From positions 1 to 53,111 of the forward strand of contig JADNRV010000335.1 in the NCBI GenBank assembly GCA_015499995.1: 53,111 nucleotides of DNA, given 5' to 3'. The stretch's first letter is position 1, and the number at the start of each line of letters is the position of its first letter. A model generated the notes under the pieces. It was not told the origin of the DNA. It saw only the letters and a list, made by a program, of their open reading frames with translations, and searched no databases. This document shows, one piece after another, positions 10,185 through 22,672 of the stretch. Position numbers and translations under genes: made by a program. Origin of the DNA: Flammula alnicola (taxonomy: Eukaryota > Basidiomycota > Agaricomycetes > Agaricales > Strophariaceae).

Positions 10185-10775
10185 ATGTAGGCGATACGCA
10201 CAGGGATCCACTTAACCCGCGGATCAATTATAGACTGGGAATCGTGGCCGCGACTCCAGCACAAATGCTGCAAGGTCATATTCCAACTTCAAATCACGAA
10301 GAGACTCTCTTCATGAGGCGCCATCCGACAAAAATAATAGCCCTCACAGTATCATAAGTATTTGGGCGCCTATTGGTATGACCGAAGTTCAAGTTTCCAA
10401 AAGCAGATTTTCCTACCAAATGTTGATCTCCGCCGGCCTTTGTTCCAACTGACATCGTCATCTTCTAACTTCATCTCTTCTAACTTCATCTCTGATCTCT
10501 GGAGGTTGCTTATATTTGAGACAATCAACTGAATATATAATTGCACAGATAAACGAGAAAGAGAGACAAAAATAACGAGTGAAAACAATAATATGTACCT
10601 AAGAGAGAGACGAGATGCCAGTACCATGTAGATGGTAAGAAAAAAATAGGAATAGAAAAGCACAAGAGACAGGGAAAAAAGCAACAGAAAAAAAAGGAAG
10701 GTAAAGGCTAGAAAATGCTACATGTTGCGCAGATTATGTTATAGTTCAAATAAAATTAGAAATTCAGCTTGCAGT
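10185..10775. other. Intergenic, no gene seen
   Basis: AT-rich with purine-rich runs near 10550-10700. Probably the 3' UTR and downstream region of the minus-strand SH3/SAM/PH/CH gene. Confidence 0.4.
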
Positions 10776-13700
10776 TCACATCACAACAGGGACCATGAAA
10801 GCAGACCCTGGTTGCATGGAGCCCTTCGCGATAGTGTTAGCAAGTACCCTTCGTTTGTCCTCCCAAGCCTTCAACGCCCGCAGCAGTTGCAGGATCTTCT
10901 CTCTCTTCCCTTGGCGGACGTCGTTGATGCTGACGCTGCCCATCTTCACGTCGTTGTCCAAAAGGAAGTCAAACAGCCTGAAAAGCCCGTCGAGCTTGTC
11001 GTCGCTCGGGTCCACAGGGAAGGCAGAGTCGGGCACGGGAGGGGAAGACGGCCGGCCTCTGATAGATTCGGCCAGACGAAGAAGTGCGAGACCACCACAG
11101 AGAGAACCGTGCGGATCCGTGATTTGGAGGTCTTCTGGAAGGTGTGTATTGGCCCACTCGATCAGAGCGTCATCAGCAACGCTGTTTATCTGGAACTCAA
11201 GATGAGCATTAAATTAAATAAGTTAGAACGAGAAAGAGAGCACTGACAGTATTGCGCTGGGAAGTTGTTCTACGCATTTCTCTTGAAGGTCTTGGAGGAG
11301 CGGACGTCCTTTTGGGGCTTAGAGGCGGATTACCATTTACTCCGTTGGTCTGCACAGCTTCGTTGCTGAAGAAGGAATCCAGATGAGCTCGCTCGTCCTT
11401 AGCGTCATTGTCAGGAAGGCCCATAAGTACACGGGCATCACGACTGGACAGTTGATCTGGGTTTTCACGGCGCAGAGCCTTCTGAGTAGCATCGCGCGCG
11501 GTAGGCGATGGCGGTCGAGGAGCAGGGTTCATAGCTTGAGCGACAACCAGAGGAATAGTTGGGATATTACACGATGAAACAACAGGTTCTGGGAGTCGAA
11601 ATGGTTAGCACGTGAGAAGATACTCAATGCACCGCACGTACTGGTGTAATCCCGCCCAATGGTCGCCTTCATGATAGCTTTCATCCAATCTCGAATGACA
11701 GTCTTCTCTTCAGAGCTGAAGTAATAAGTCTTGTCATGATCGTGATCGATCCGGAAACCATATCGTCCTGGGTCGATATTCTCATCCACAGTGACCCTAT
11801 AGCCAATGATATGGATGTATCCCTTGATTCGAGTTTCCTGAAAAGAAAAGAACAATGAGCACTGGCCAGGAAGAAGAAAAGCAAAAAAACCTACAGTCTT
11901 GCTGTTACTCTTCAAGCAATAGAGATGCGGGCCCTTGAGGACGAAATAACGCAGCTTCCATGTATTATACCTATCACCCTTCTTCCGCATCCATCCCGCG
12001 TGGTCAGGTTCGCCAATTTGCTCCAAGATATTGTGGCCTTGCTTGATCGGGCCCGACAACCCATTGACCATCTCCTGCGTAGCGGTAGGGCTTGTGGTCG
12101 AAGCAGGAGTAGACACGGTCCTCTTGCGCAGAGTCGCATGGTCCTTCTTCAGATTCTCCTTCTCCGCCTCTTTGTCTTTATCCGACGACTCTTGCATTGA
12201 TCCGACAAGAGTATCCTTGGGTGATCCGCCAGGCGTAGACGGGCGCTGAGAAGTAGTTGATGATTTGCGCAAGCTCGTGCTATGCAGCCTAGGCAGAATG
12301 AATTTGCTCGTCCTCTCTACAGGAGGTTCGTCGCCAGCACTATCAATTATAAAACAACATCGAACGGAAACATCAACCATCAGAAAAATCGAGAAATGCC
12401 ACGAAACAACAAACCTTGGTGGAGGTTTCCGGCTCTTGCCCAAAGTCCCAGCGAAGGTGCCTCCAAAGATGCTCAGCCTATCTCCATGCTTACTACCGTC
12501 GACGCTCTTCCTCGCACGCGCGTGACGGCCACCAACGGTAGACGAGTCGCGGCCCTCCTTCTGTTTCTCCTTATCCTTGCCCTCCTTCGCACTGCCCTTC
12601 AAGCTCTCCTTCACACTATCCTTATCTTTGAGTTCTTTATCGGGGGTACCGCGAGTGGTAGGAGACGGGATAGGCGACGGCCGCGACGAGTTGATAACTG
12701 AAAGAGACGAATCCTGAGAACGCCCGAATAACCGGCGCCGCACGCTGGTGGTGGCAGGTGCGACGTCGCCCTGGTCTCAATTGTCAATATATGCGCCCTA
12801 AAGCATCGGAATATGGACTCGGACTTACATCGCTCATATGCCCGCGATCTTCGTCTTCGTTTATAGGGATAGCAAAATTCGACTTCGCAGCCGACTCTTT
12901 AAGAGCCCCGTCACTGTTAGGCGATAACAACAACTGTGCAGGGCGGGTCTTCTGGAATAAACAAAAAAAAATCGTTCATAAAAATGCACAAAAATAGAAA
13001 AATATCAACAAAACCCACCGCATCAGACGAGGGACTCGTAGATGCCAAAGCGATGCCCAAACCCACTCCAGAAGCAGCAGCAACAGCCGCAACCACACCC
13101 GGCTCCACATGTTGTTGGTCCTGGGAAGGCGTCTCCTGGACGGAGCCAAACTGGTTCCCATACCCATACCCTTGCCCGTGGTACGCCTGCGGGCTGGAGC
13201 CTTGCCCACTCTGCGGGTAGTACCCACCGCTATGCACAGCGGCGGTGGCGACGGTCGACCCAGGGTAGGAGTGGTGGCTCTGGCTCGTGCTCAGCGTGCG
13301 CGAGTGCGTGCTGGGGTTATGCTGCAGCTGCATGGGCGACGGCTGGCCCGAGGAGGAGATGTGGTGGTCCGAGTACTCGATCGAGGGCGGGCGGCGCAGG
13401 TCGGTTATGGCGTTAGCGATCCGCATGCGCTTGCCAAAAGCCATGATGCCGATCTCTGACTTGAGGAGGTTGACGTCGAGTTCGAGGAGGACGTCGCCTG
13501 TGATCTCTTGTTCTGGAGGATAAAATCTAGTTAGCCATTGAAGATGAAGAGGTGGAAAAATAAGCATACCAGTGAATTTATCACAGACATCTTGATCAAA
13601 CCCTCTACTCTTCAGCCACTCAACAACTTCCTCGACACTCCACTCCGTTGGATGCTTCTTCTTCATCTCCGATTGAGGCGACGTAGCCTGCTCTGACGGC

Positions 13701-15070
13701 GCCTGTGGTGCCTGGGGTGCAGAAATCGTCATTGCCGGTGCTGAAGCCGACGACACTATGCTGTTATGCTTGGACTGGAAAGTATTACTGAAATGCGATG
13801 CCGAAGGTGATGGCAAGCCATTCATAGAAGGAATCTCTCGCACAGGCCCACTGCTCCGCTTTGATTCAGGAGGTGTACTAGCTCGAGGAGGAGTGGTGGG
13901 AGGAGGGTACGAGCTCGTCGTGAGTGATGTTGGTCTGTCAGCCGGCTTCTCAGGCGCGGACTCAACAGCAGGAGCTGGCGGTGAGAATACAGGGAAGGAG
14001 AGCTTCGTGGCAGTTGCCGTCGGAACCTCCGATTCGTCTCGAGGAGGCATGTCAATCTGCGTGTCGGCTGCGGTCGTGGAGGGCCCTTGCTTCTCGGTCT
14101 CAGCGGCAGATGGTTCCTTGACATGCGTAGGCTCGACTTCGACTTCCTCGGTTTCGTCCTCCTCCAAGATGTATGGATGAGCCCTCTGGAATTTGCTAGA
14201 CCGCGTAAAATCGCCCTCATCCTCCGCCTCGCTCTCGTCGCTCAACTCGACCTCGATGGGTGGCGCAACAGACCTGCGAATACTCGAAGTATCATTGGAG
14301 GACATCATCGCCTCCAGTTTCTCAGCCTCTTCTACTGCCCTTCTTGCTTTTGCTGCCAACTTCTCCCTCGCATTCTTATGCCAGTCATCTCCATTTAATG
14401 CGTTTCCGGTACCATCAACGTCACTGAGATCGTAGTCCGTGTCCGTGTCTGCTCCGTCTTGCGTGCTCGCAAAACTGAAACTCCTGGCACCATCTCCGTC
14501 TTCTCCACCACCCCTACGGCCAAGTTGCTCAATTGCCTTCTGAACGTCGGTCATTGTGGCTTTCATCACTTCGCCGTCGGGTACTGACGCCAGGTGCAGT
14601 GATTCGTCATCAGTTTTACCATGGCCGGTGTCACTCTCATACCCGTCTCCGTTGAGGAAAGTAGCTGGAGGTTGTTTGGGCACTGGAGATGCGATATGTG
14701 GGCGCTCGGCCTCAGCTTCGCTGACTTCGTGCAGAGGTTGTAGTACGGATTTAGTGGTGGCAGGGGCGGCAGCGGGTTCTTCGGTAGTAGTGGAAGAAGA
14801 TGATGATTGCTCTACGGAGGTTGCTACAGGAGGCGCCGGAGCAGTATAACTCATTGGGAAGAGGCCGACTTTTCCAGCAAGGTTACGACCCTAATTGAAT
14901 AGCACGTCAGCATATGTGTAATTGTAGATCGGAGATCGACTTACCTGCCACCAGCCGTCCCCATAGAGGTCATCCTTCTCCACCACCTCGATCCGTTCCC
15001 CAGCACGGAAGTCTACCTCGTCCTCGTGCTCGGGAAGGAAGTCGTGGAGAGCATAGACATAGTCTGGCAT
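10776..15070 (-). CDS. SH3-SAM-PH-CH scaffold protein, Boi1/Boi2/Pob1-like
   Basis: Nine exons (15070-14945, 14890-13570, 13512-13019, 12951-12829, 12770-12415, 12339-11895, 11837-11642, 11588-11248, 11189-10776) sum to 1,271 residues in frame. Order: SH3 at 1-58 (YALHDFLPEHEDEVDF, GDGWWQ); a long acidic, Ser/Thr/Pro-rich disordered region; SAM at ~450-515 (WSVEEVVEWLKSRGF, LLKSEIGIMAFGKRMRI); a second low-complexity region with Lys/Glu-rich charge; PH at ~915-1018 (GWMRKKGDRYNTWKLRYFVL, WMKAIMKA); and a C-terminal calponin-homology-like domain at ~1134-1240 (LIEWANTHLP, GGLALLRLAESI, KREKILQLLRAL). Yeast Boi1/2 and fission yeast Pob1 share SH3-SAM-PH and act with formins and Cdc42 in polarised growth and exocytosis at growing tips. 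The CH domain is not in those yeast proteins and would add a possible actin or regulatory contact (inference). Confidence 0.9.
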
Positions 15071-16005
15071 TATGATTTATAAACAGGAAAGGTGTTGAAA
15101 ACTGAAAGAATGTGGTGGTATATGCCGTGCACTATTGCAGGGCGTCGGTAGATGATGGGCGGAAACAAAAAAGAAGCTTGTGAATGAGAGCTTGTGTATC
15201 GTGTGGAAGTTGGTCGGTCGGCAGAAATAGACACTGGTGTTTGAGATTAAAAATGTCGTCCGAGTTCGTGAGTTAATATTATTCTCAAGTCGTAAAGCCC
15301 AGGTGCGATGTGCTTCCTGTATTTTTCGTGTCTTTGTCGTCGCTGATGTCGACCAATGGAGCCTACAGAGCGCCGTGCTCAACGACAAACTTGAAGGTGG
15401 GGAGAAGAATCAAGTCAGTGGTCCATTGTCTTTCAAATCAAATATCAAATGCCGTGACCCACGTGGAACAGTGCATCATCACAATCGCATCATCATGACA
15501 AAACAAAACCAGTTCTGTGCATCGCGAAATTTAGATTAGAACTCACAGCACTAATACACACACGGACTGTCGTAAGTGTTGGAACAATATTAGCTGCGTT
15601 GTACTTTGTGACGATTCTGGACATTCAGCAGAAGGCTAGTCACCAGAAAGCCCATTTGTTCACAGCGCATCTGCCATTTCCCAGAAACTCTGCGCAGTCG
15701 GTCTCTGAGCTTTTTCAACCCCAAATTGACATGACCGAGACCCAGGCTGCATAAAATCGCGAATACGGCCGAAAATAAACGCTATCCTCACGATTGACCA
15801 TCCATCACAATATGAGTTATCCGAGAACTTTTGCTATGTTCTTTCTTCTTGAAACATTTTTATCATACAACCGCACCGCTATTGAAAGTCTCATCTCAGG
15901 GCAATGCTCTACCCTCATTGATCGCAGTCGCGACCATGCTCGTATTTGGCCGATTGAATGCATACCTATGTACATCTCCAAAATTAGCACGGAAAGACGG
16001 CCACA
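15071..16005. other. Intergenic, no gene seen
   Basis: Contains the promoter and 5' UTR of the Boi-like gene and the 3' region of the minus-strand GST gene. Short frames here are not supported. Confidence 0.4.
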
Positions 16006-17126
16006 TTATAGGACGGACCTCTCGTAACTGTCAAGATAGAGCTGCTCGGTGCTGCATGTAGCTTTGAACGCAGGGTGCTCGAAGATACGCTTTAACCAGG
16101 CGTTGAAACGTTCGCCTTGGGGTAATTGGAATCCGCGATAATGGGTCAGTACTATTTTTGCTCTGAACAGCCCTGTCATATGATCATCAATAATCAGAGA
16201 GATCAAGGCAGAGAGAATTACGTACAAGGTCCTGCCATTACGTCCGCCCATCCTAGGTCTTTCTGTCCAGGAACCCATACTCCCAGTCCTTTGCTGAGCG
16301 CATGGGCTTCTCCTTCACCTGACGCACCTCCCTGCTCTAATATTTCTCGCTCAGCTCGTTCGAGTAGAGCGACCAAGCCTTCCAACGAAGCATGGAAGTC
16401 TTTCCCCGCCTCGATCTGCTTTTCCTCTGTTTGGGCTTGCAGGTAGCGGTAAAACACCGGTACCAAGCTGCGATTGACATGATCGGCCTGCAGACGCACC
16501 AAGCCTCGGGCGTCTGTGTCGCCAGTTAACTCGGGATAAATCAATGTGTTTCAGGACTCACATGGATTGGTAATGGGAGGTAAGATACTCCGCCTGGTTG
16601 TCGTAGCTGCGAGACTGCCGTATGCAATTAGCATTTGAGTATCCTCTCTGGATCAAAAGATTAGAAGACGCACTCTTCCAAGAATTCCAATATGACCGTG
16701 CTTTCGTTGAGAGATCGAGGTGGGTTATACCGGTTGAATCTCAATCCCGGAACAAGTCCTTTGGGAGAGACTTCAAGCAATTCTTTTGGTTTCTTGTATG
16801 GATCGACCTCATCTGATCATATTTGTTACAGGTTTGCCACCTGAAACCACGAATTAGAGACCTACGATACTATTAACAACGACTGTTAGCTCATTAAAGA
16901 GGGTGGATGTGACGAGTCATACCTTGTAAGGTATCCCAAGAATCTCGAACGCAACCCAAACTCTCTGCACAAAGGGGCAGAAACAACTGCCGAAGAGCGT
17001 TATATCTTCATCAAAGAGGGTTATATTTTCACCCTTTTCATGTGCCTTCACCGTTACCAGCGCGTCTCCCGTACACTCTGTATGATATATTCGTCCGGAA
17101 TCTTCGTTCGAAGGTTTGGTGGACAT
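16006..17126 (-). CDS. Glutathione S-transferase, omega-like
   Basis: Exons 17126-16923, ~16807-16674, 16614-16562, 16513-16226 and 16172-16006 give about 282 residues. The N-terminal thioredoxin-fold domain has the omega-type active site FGSCFCPFVQRVW followed by GIPYK, then KELLEVSPKGLVPGLRF and NESTVILEFLED. The helical C-terminal domain starts ARGLVRLQADHVNRSLVPVFYRYL. The family conjugates or reduces with glutathione, and omega-type enzymes use the Cys for thioltransferase or dehydroascorbate reduction. The start of exon 2 is a problem. The only good acceptor (CAG just before ATGAGGTCGATCC) gives the wrong frame by one base. The model above uses a weak GAG acceptor 5 nt further on. One missing G would instead give a normal PYK-DEVDPYKKP junction. 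A MITE lies upstream of the start. Confidence 0.85.
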
Positions 17127-17199
17127 TTCGATTCCTGGATATGCGTAAGGAACAAAGACGAGTCAAGATCAAGTCGAGGCTCATATATCATATCACTGC

Positions 17200-17831
17200 T
17201 GGCAACAGGTTATTTAAGTTGACCAAAAATGATTAAGAAAATAAATTAAACATGTTTGCGTGTTTGGGCCGCTTTTCTGTCGCATAAAATCTATTTTCAA
17301 CTCAACAATTGTTGGTATGAAAATTCTTTTCCCAAGTACTTCATTTTCAGTTGTATTTATGTGCCTATTGAATCTAATATTTGTGCCAATTTTTGTGATC
17401 GAAAAATTGTGACAGAAAGGCAAAGTTTATTGTCTTATTGTTCTCGTCGTCAAATATAGTATTTGCACCGAGTTTTGATCCATTTAAAACAAATTAAAAA
17501 TATTTTCAATTCAGTTTGGGTGCGAAACATTGTTCTTTTTGTTTAGCAGACAACTAAAATTCATGCTAAATTTATCATTTACGAGACAACAAAAGAAAAT
17601 GTGAATACGGAAATTCACAAAAGATTTTCCCTCCACAAAAAACAAGACATAAAATTTCGGTTTCATGGGGTTAAAAACATTACAATAAGGTAGGATTTAT
17701 ATTATATTTTGTCACGCTTAAAATCTATTATTTTTAATAGATTCATGATCTGAGAAAACGGTCGAAAAAATGCAAACATGTTTAATTTATTTTCTTAATC
17801 ATTTTTGGTCAACTTAAATAACCTGTTGCCA
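17200..17831. mobile_element. MITE with ~60-bp terminal inverted repeats
   Basis: The left end (CTGGCAACAGGTTATTTAAG and on to about 17260) is an almost perfect inverted copy of 17770-17831. The roughly 630-bp interior is AT-rich with no coding capacity. A target duplication is not obvious. It sits about 75 bp upstream of the GST start codon, so it lies in that gene's promoter or 5' UTR. Confidence 0.85.
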
Positions 17832-18314
17832 GGAGTGTATGTCGTCATGAGATGCACCACCCTGAACCCGGGCCGGCCTGCCGTGAGCTTAGGGGTAAAT
17901 TGATTTGCGGAGATACATCACTACTAATTACATACCACTACATCCACAGGTTCTCTTAAAGAACAAGAAAACACTTCCTACACCTTCGATTGGCGATTTT
18001 TTAAGTGAATAGTCAGTGTACTCGAACTTGAGTTTGAACTCGGAGGATGAAGATAAGATCAGAGACTATGTCAGTTTTACGTACTAATTACAAATGACAT
18101 CGCATTATTTTTTGGCTAATTTTTGCGTAAACGAGCTTCTATGCTACAAAATCGACGCGTCGAAAAGTTGAATTGACGTGTCGTTAGGTCTGCATTCAGA
18201 ATTTTCCAGGCTGTCATGATAGGCGCCCGCGATAAGAAGAGCCAGCAAGTCTTATAAGAGCCACATCGATTTCACGGCGATCCCCGCAGCAGGTTGCTAA
18301 CGACTCCCCCCAAC
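17832..18314. other. Intergenic, no gene seen
   Basis: Upstream region of the conserved gene starting at 18315. No RNA gene or repeat noticed. Confidence 0.4.
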
Positions 18315-20328
18315 ATGTCGACGACCGACGTAAAATCTCCCCAACCAGTGGCAGAGGGCTTCGTCAACCCTATCGACGGACCCTTTATTAGGTTCCCACC
18401 ATTTCCCACCGCCCCCGAGGGCACAACCGTCATGTCCTTCAAGAACTTCCAAGAGAGAGGCATCTGCGTCGAGCCTGGTCCTGAAGAGGCAGAGGTTGAC
18501 GGCTTGGGCATACCGACTGTGCCGCTTCGCGTACGACACGAGACAGACCAATGCAAGACGAACACGAAACGAAAGAGGCAGGCAGAGGATGCTAAAGTGC
18601 GTAAAAAGGGAGGGAAACCTTCACAGAGACTTTGGTGGGAGCAATGGGAGGACGGAGAGGTGATTCGGTTTTCGATTGGGTTCAATCCGTAAGCTCATCT
18701 TCTGATAAAAAGGAGACGTCAACCTCCGACTAACTTTTTATTATTATTACTGTAGCCATTCTTCTCGTTTCGAGAGAATTCATGCTGCTGCTGTTGATTT
18801 CACCAATGGTCGCACATGGCCTGTCAATTTCGCGTCGGAATCTGGTCCTAGATTTATCTGGGAAAAGGTACGTTGAAACCGAACTATTTCTTCTCAATTG
18901 AGTAACAACTGTATCTCAGTTTCAACGTTACATTGGGCTTCCAGAGGGAAATCCTACACCTCAAGAAAAAAAGAAGGCGCAAGCGAAGAAGGTCGAGGAC
19001 GATGATATCTCGGATGATGACATAGACGACGAAGATGAAGGCGCCGATAATGCCGGGCCATCGGCCTCCATGACTGGGATTATAACGGACCAACAACTTC
19101 CAGCGCTCGCCGCTAACAACAAAGCAGCAGCGACGAACGAGGAGAAGCTCGTCACATTCTTCAACAGCCCTGAAACATCCATCAAAGTTTTTATGTCTTC
19201 GTACGCTCGAGCCAAGGGCTACATCTGGTAATTAATGCCCAAACTAAGTCGAAATACGAATCGCTCATCATATTTTACAGGGCGGACGCCAATCTGGAAT
19301 GTATTCCTCGCATACTCGGCTTTTTCGTCAATTTCTTGTTGCGCAGCAAAGTACTTCCCGAAATCGAGCGTAACCTTCGCCGTTCATTGGATGTCATTGC
19401 AGCTGCCCTTATCGAGCTGCCGAACACTGCAGCTATAGCGAAGGCCACGCCGGATAAATTAAGCCTCGCTTGCAGTGCATGCTGGGGCAAAAAGGCCGAT
19501 GGCTACTCAATGGTAGTGATAGACACCCCCGAGGAATCAGGTGGTCGTCCGTTAGACACATCCGATCCACAGGCCGAAAAAGAGGAGAAAGCGGGAGGAG
19601 ATGAAAAACAAGATACTACGACAGAGAATCCATGGGGCTCAGCCAACAATGACAGCGGGGCTTGGGGAAAATCTGCCCAAGATTCCAATGACGGGAATGG
19701 TTGGGGAATCATCCCTGAATCTCTCGAGTCAGATTTTAGTTCATGGACCAACATCAAGCAGGAGAACCTCCTCGATTTCTTAGGTCCTACTGCGCTACCT
19801 CTGACACACGCTACTGGAATCGTTGAGCGATCTATGCGACAGATCAAATCTGTCAGTGGACCTTCTCCAAATCCTCCAAAATCTGCGCCTCAGGGCGAGG
19901 GTATTTTCGAACCAGATGCTGACGCTGTCGAAGTCGAATTGGACCGCCAGTTTACGAAGGTCGTGCTTTCTCCAATGATAGACTGGGACGGTGGCGAGTC
20001 TCCTGTCTATTCGAAACCCACGATTCTGGAGACGTCCCAAGGACCCGTCGTCCAGGCTGGCACGCCCGAAGTCGCTGAAGGTACTACTCCGAAACCACAT
20101 GACCCTCTCAAGGACGAGATCACTATCCTGGTTGAAACCAAGGAACAAGTCAGTCTCTTACATGAGGGGATGGCTATAGGAGGGACTTGGGTCCAGCTCG
20201 TCCGTCAGGGCGAAGGTGCGAAGAAGAAAAAGAAAGGCAAAAGCAAATCCAAGAAGTCGATTCCCAGCTATTGGTATCTCGACGAGTTGGCCATCGTCAC
20301 CCCGAGCTTCTGGACTGTTGTGACCTAG
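18315..20328 (+). CDS. Conserved basidiomycete protein of unknown function (613 aa)
   Basis: Four exons (18315-18688, 18756-18867, 18920-19227, 19281-20328) sum to 613 residues in frame. The first ATG is MSTTDVKSPQ. The N-terminal ~130 residues include MSFKNFQERGICVEPG and a basic stretch with KRKRQ. Next is a short conserved block (SRFERIHAAAVDFTNGRTWP), an acidic linker (DDDISDDDIDDEDEG), and a mostly helical region with YARAKGYIWADANLECIPRI and LLRSKVLPEIERNLRRSLDV. A low-complexity segment is followed by FLGPTALPLTHATGIVERS and a Lys-rich loop before the WYLDELAIVTPSFW end. The pattern of conserved blocks is one I associate with mushroom genomes, but I know no function. No transmembrane segment or signal peptide is seen. 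The basic and acidic stretches would suit a nuclear protein (inference). Confidence 0.85.
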
Positions 20329-21051
20329 TTCTTGATCGTCTTTTCTACTGTGGAACGGCTTATTGCTTGTACATATTACCTGATTTTTCAAGTTCAATTG
20401 TGTCTATTATCTTGCTATCGTGTTCTGTTCACCTGTACATATTACTACTTTCCGCTTCCGCCTTCGTTTCACCATTTTGCATCCATAGTATCTAGCTGGA
20501 ATCACATTAACACTGTCGTTACCGTTTACGAATAGCATGCTACAACCTACTCCGATCTGCATTAATAAATTCTGGAGTAGCTCCAAAACTGAAACCAATC
20601 GTCTTCGAGAAAAAATAGTTTCTCTTCTCTCTCAAACTATTCGATAGATTGGTCTGTTTTTACATTCTTATCTTGAGCAAACTTTGCCATTCGACATCTC
20701 GGGCGCTTACTGAGTGTAGCGTTCCTGACAACCCTGTGTTAATGTTCAGAGCCATCTATCAGCCAAACAAAATATTAAATCCTCTTAATGTACTTGAGTG
20801 CTATAAATATAAAGAAACTATATTGACAGAGAGACAAACGGAAGCTGGGCTTCCTCTTTCTCGTTGCTTCTGCAGTCGCCCCTATCGGCCTTATTTACCC
20901 TTGCTTGCCAACGTCCACAAGTACATATGTACACGTGATTGCAAATATGAGAATCGCTGTCACTGCCAGTGTCAGTGCAACCGTCAAGACTGTACACTTA
21001 TTGAAGTTATTCTTAATTTCTTACCAGCAATTGGACCGTCAAGCCAGCAAG
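20329..21051. other. Intergenic, no gene seen
   Basis: Between two plus-strand genes. AT-rich 3' region, then the promoter of the WD40 gene. No supported gene. Confidence 0.4.
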
Positions 21052-22433
21052 ATGTCAAAAAGAGGACCCTCGCCAACCCCAGGAGGCGCACTTGTTAAAC
21101 GCGCAAAAGCCACCCCCCCTCCTTCCAACCAGATTGCTATTTCCTCGTCAAATGATGACCGAAATAAAGGACTCATTCGAACGGTACCTCGGACGAGCAG
21201 TCTTGAGGCTCCTATTGTTAGTCTCGCTGGGGCGCATGGGGTATGCAATATTTTATATGTGAAATACACGCTTCTGACCTCGTGGAACAGGGTGAAATTA
21301 TGAGCTGTAGATTCGATCCAACAGGCCAGAATATCGCGGCATGCTCGACTGATAGAAGTATATGTGAGCATTTTCATACTTGAATATTTTTTCCTTCGTC
21401 TTGACAGCCATTTATTCAAGCTCTTTGGAGAACGTATGCACCCAATACCAATTATGGTTTCCTCCCCAGCCACGCAAAAGCGCCCATACTGGACTTGCAA
21501 TGGTCTCTCTTCTCCCCTCTTCTCTATTCAGTCGCGGCGGACCATACTTTAACAATGACGGACGTGACAACCGGCCAAAAAGTCAGAAAAGTACGCGCGC
21601 ATCGTGAAATCATCAATACTATTGACCGTTCGATGGCCAGTGGCTCTGGGATCGAGCTGATAGCGACAGGGTCAGACGATGGCACTGTCAAAATTTGGGA
21701 GGGTGGAGAAGAGGCGGGCAAGCAGGCTGTAGCGACTTTTGAAGTCGGTTGCCCAGTAACATCCGTGTGTTGGAGTGCAGATGGCAATAGTGTGTATATC
21801 GGGGCGATAGACAACGAAATCCACGTACGTGTGCCAATTCCTCCTTCCGACCCTTTCTTACCATTACACTACAGGTATACGACCTTCGTAAAAGCGAGCA
21901 AGTGTCCAGCCTTATGGGACATACGGACACCCCAACGTCGTTAGCTCTCTCACCTAACGGCAATTTCCTACTTTCTCCCTCATTCTCGTCACAAACGATT
22001 TTATGGGACGTGCGTCCCTTCTCGCCATACCCGTCTCGCATACACCGTGTCTTGCAGGGCGCTCCTGCTGGATTTGAAAATACGCTGTTGAGAGGTGCAT
22101 GGAGTAAAGACGACGGTGGCAAACGCGCCGCTGTGGGAGGTGCTGACAGGACAGTGTGTATCTGGGACGTAGAGAGTGCGAAGATTCTGTACAAGGTCAG
22201 TCTTTTCCTGCTTAAATACCAGTAATGACTGTTCTGACTTTATTTGAAGCTTCCTGGTCACAAAGGAACGGTTACATCAGTCGATTTCCATCCAAAAGAA
22301 CCTATCAGTGAGTCTCCGTGTCTCCTTTTGCCATTCTTTATTGCAACTCCTGACTCTTTTTTCTCCAGTCCTCACAGGCAGCAAAGACGGCACAATGTTG
22401 TTGGGCGAGATTGAAGCGGGTCTCTCTGTATAA
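21052..22433 (+). CDS. U5 snRNP 40 kDa WD40 protein (SNRNP40 homologue)
   Basis: Six exons (21052-21240, 21291-21363, 21421-21824, 21875-22195, 22250-22307, 22369-22433) sum to 369 residues, close to the human 40K protein. After a basic N-terminus (MSKRGPSPTP) come seven WD repeats, opening LEAPIVSLAGAHGGEIMSC. Recognisable blades include ATGSDDGTVKIWEG, NEIHVYDLRKSEQVSSL, VGGADRTVCIWDV and ILTGSKDGTMLLGEI. The PGHKGTVTSVDFHPKEP block is typical of this family. The protein is a U5 snRNP and tri-snRNP component acting in the nucleus. Intron 2 ends at a CAAG acceptor 13 nt past a tempting CAG; only the later one keeps the frame (SLWRTYAPNTNYGF). Confidence 0.92.
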
Positions 22434-22672
22434 ATATCTTATCTGCTTTCGTTGCCAATACATTGTCCAGTTTTCATTGACCTTTGTCCACATCTTATCA
22501 TACATCAACCAGTGATTAACATTAGGATTACGAGGCATGAGCTTTTCCTATGGTATATAAACGAGAGACGATGCATTGATGATGTAGTGGAAGTAGATTG
22601 TAAGAGAAATAGGGAGCACGAAGTAATGTATGTCTTCGTATCCGAAAGCGTAATGATCAAAAAAGCATAAAA

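Noticed and set aside
12265..14849. Many plus-strand frames of 80-140 residues across the Boi-like gene
   Set aside because: Antisense shadows of a GC-rich, low-complexity coding region whose minus-strand exons are confirmed by SH3, SAM and PH motifs.
18315..20328. Identification as the Argonaute-binding factor Arb1
   Set aside because: I considered it because of overall size and layout, but the expected Arb1 core motifs are not present.
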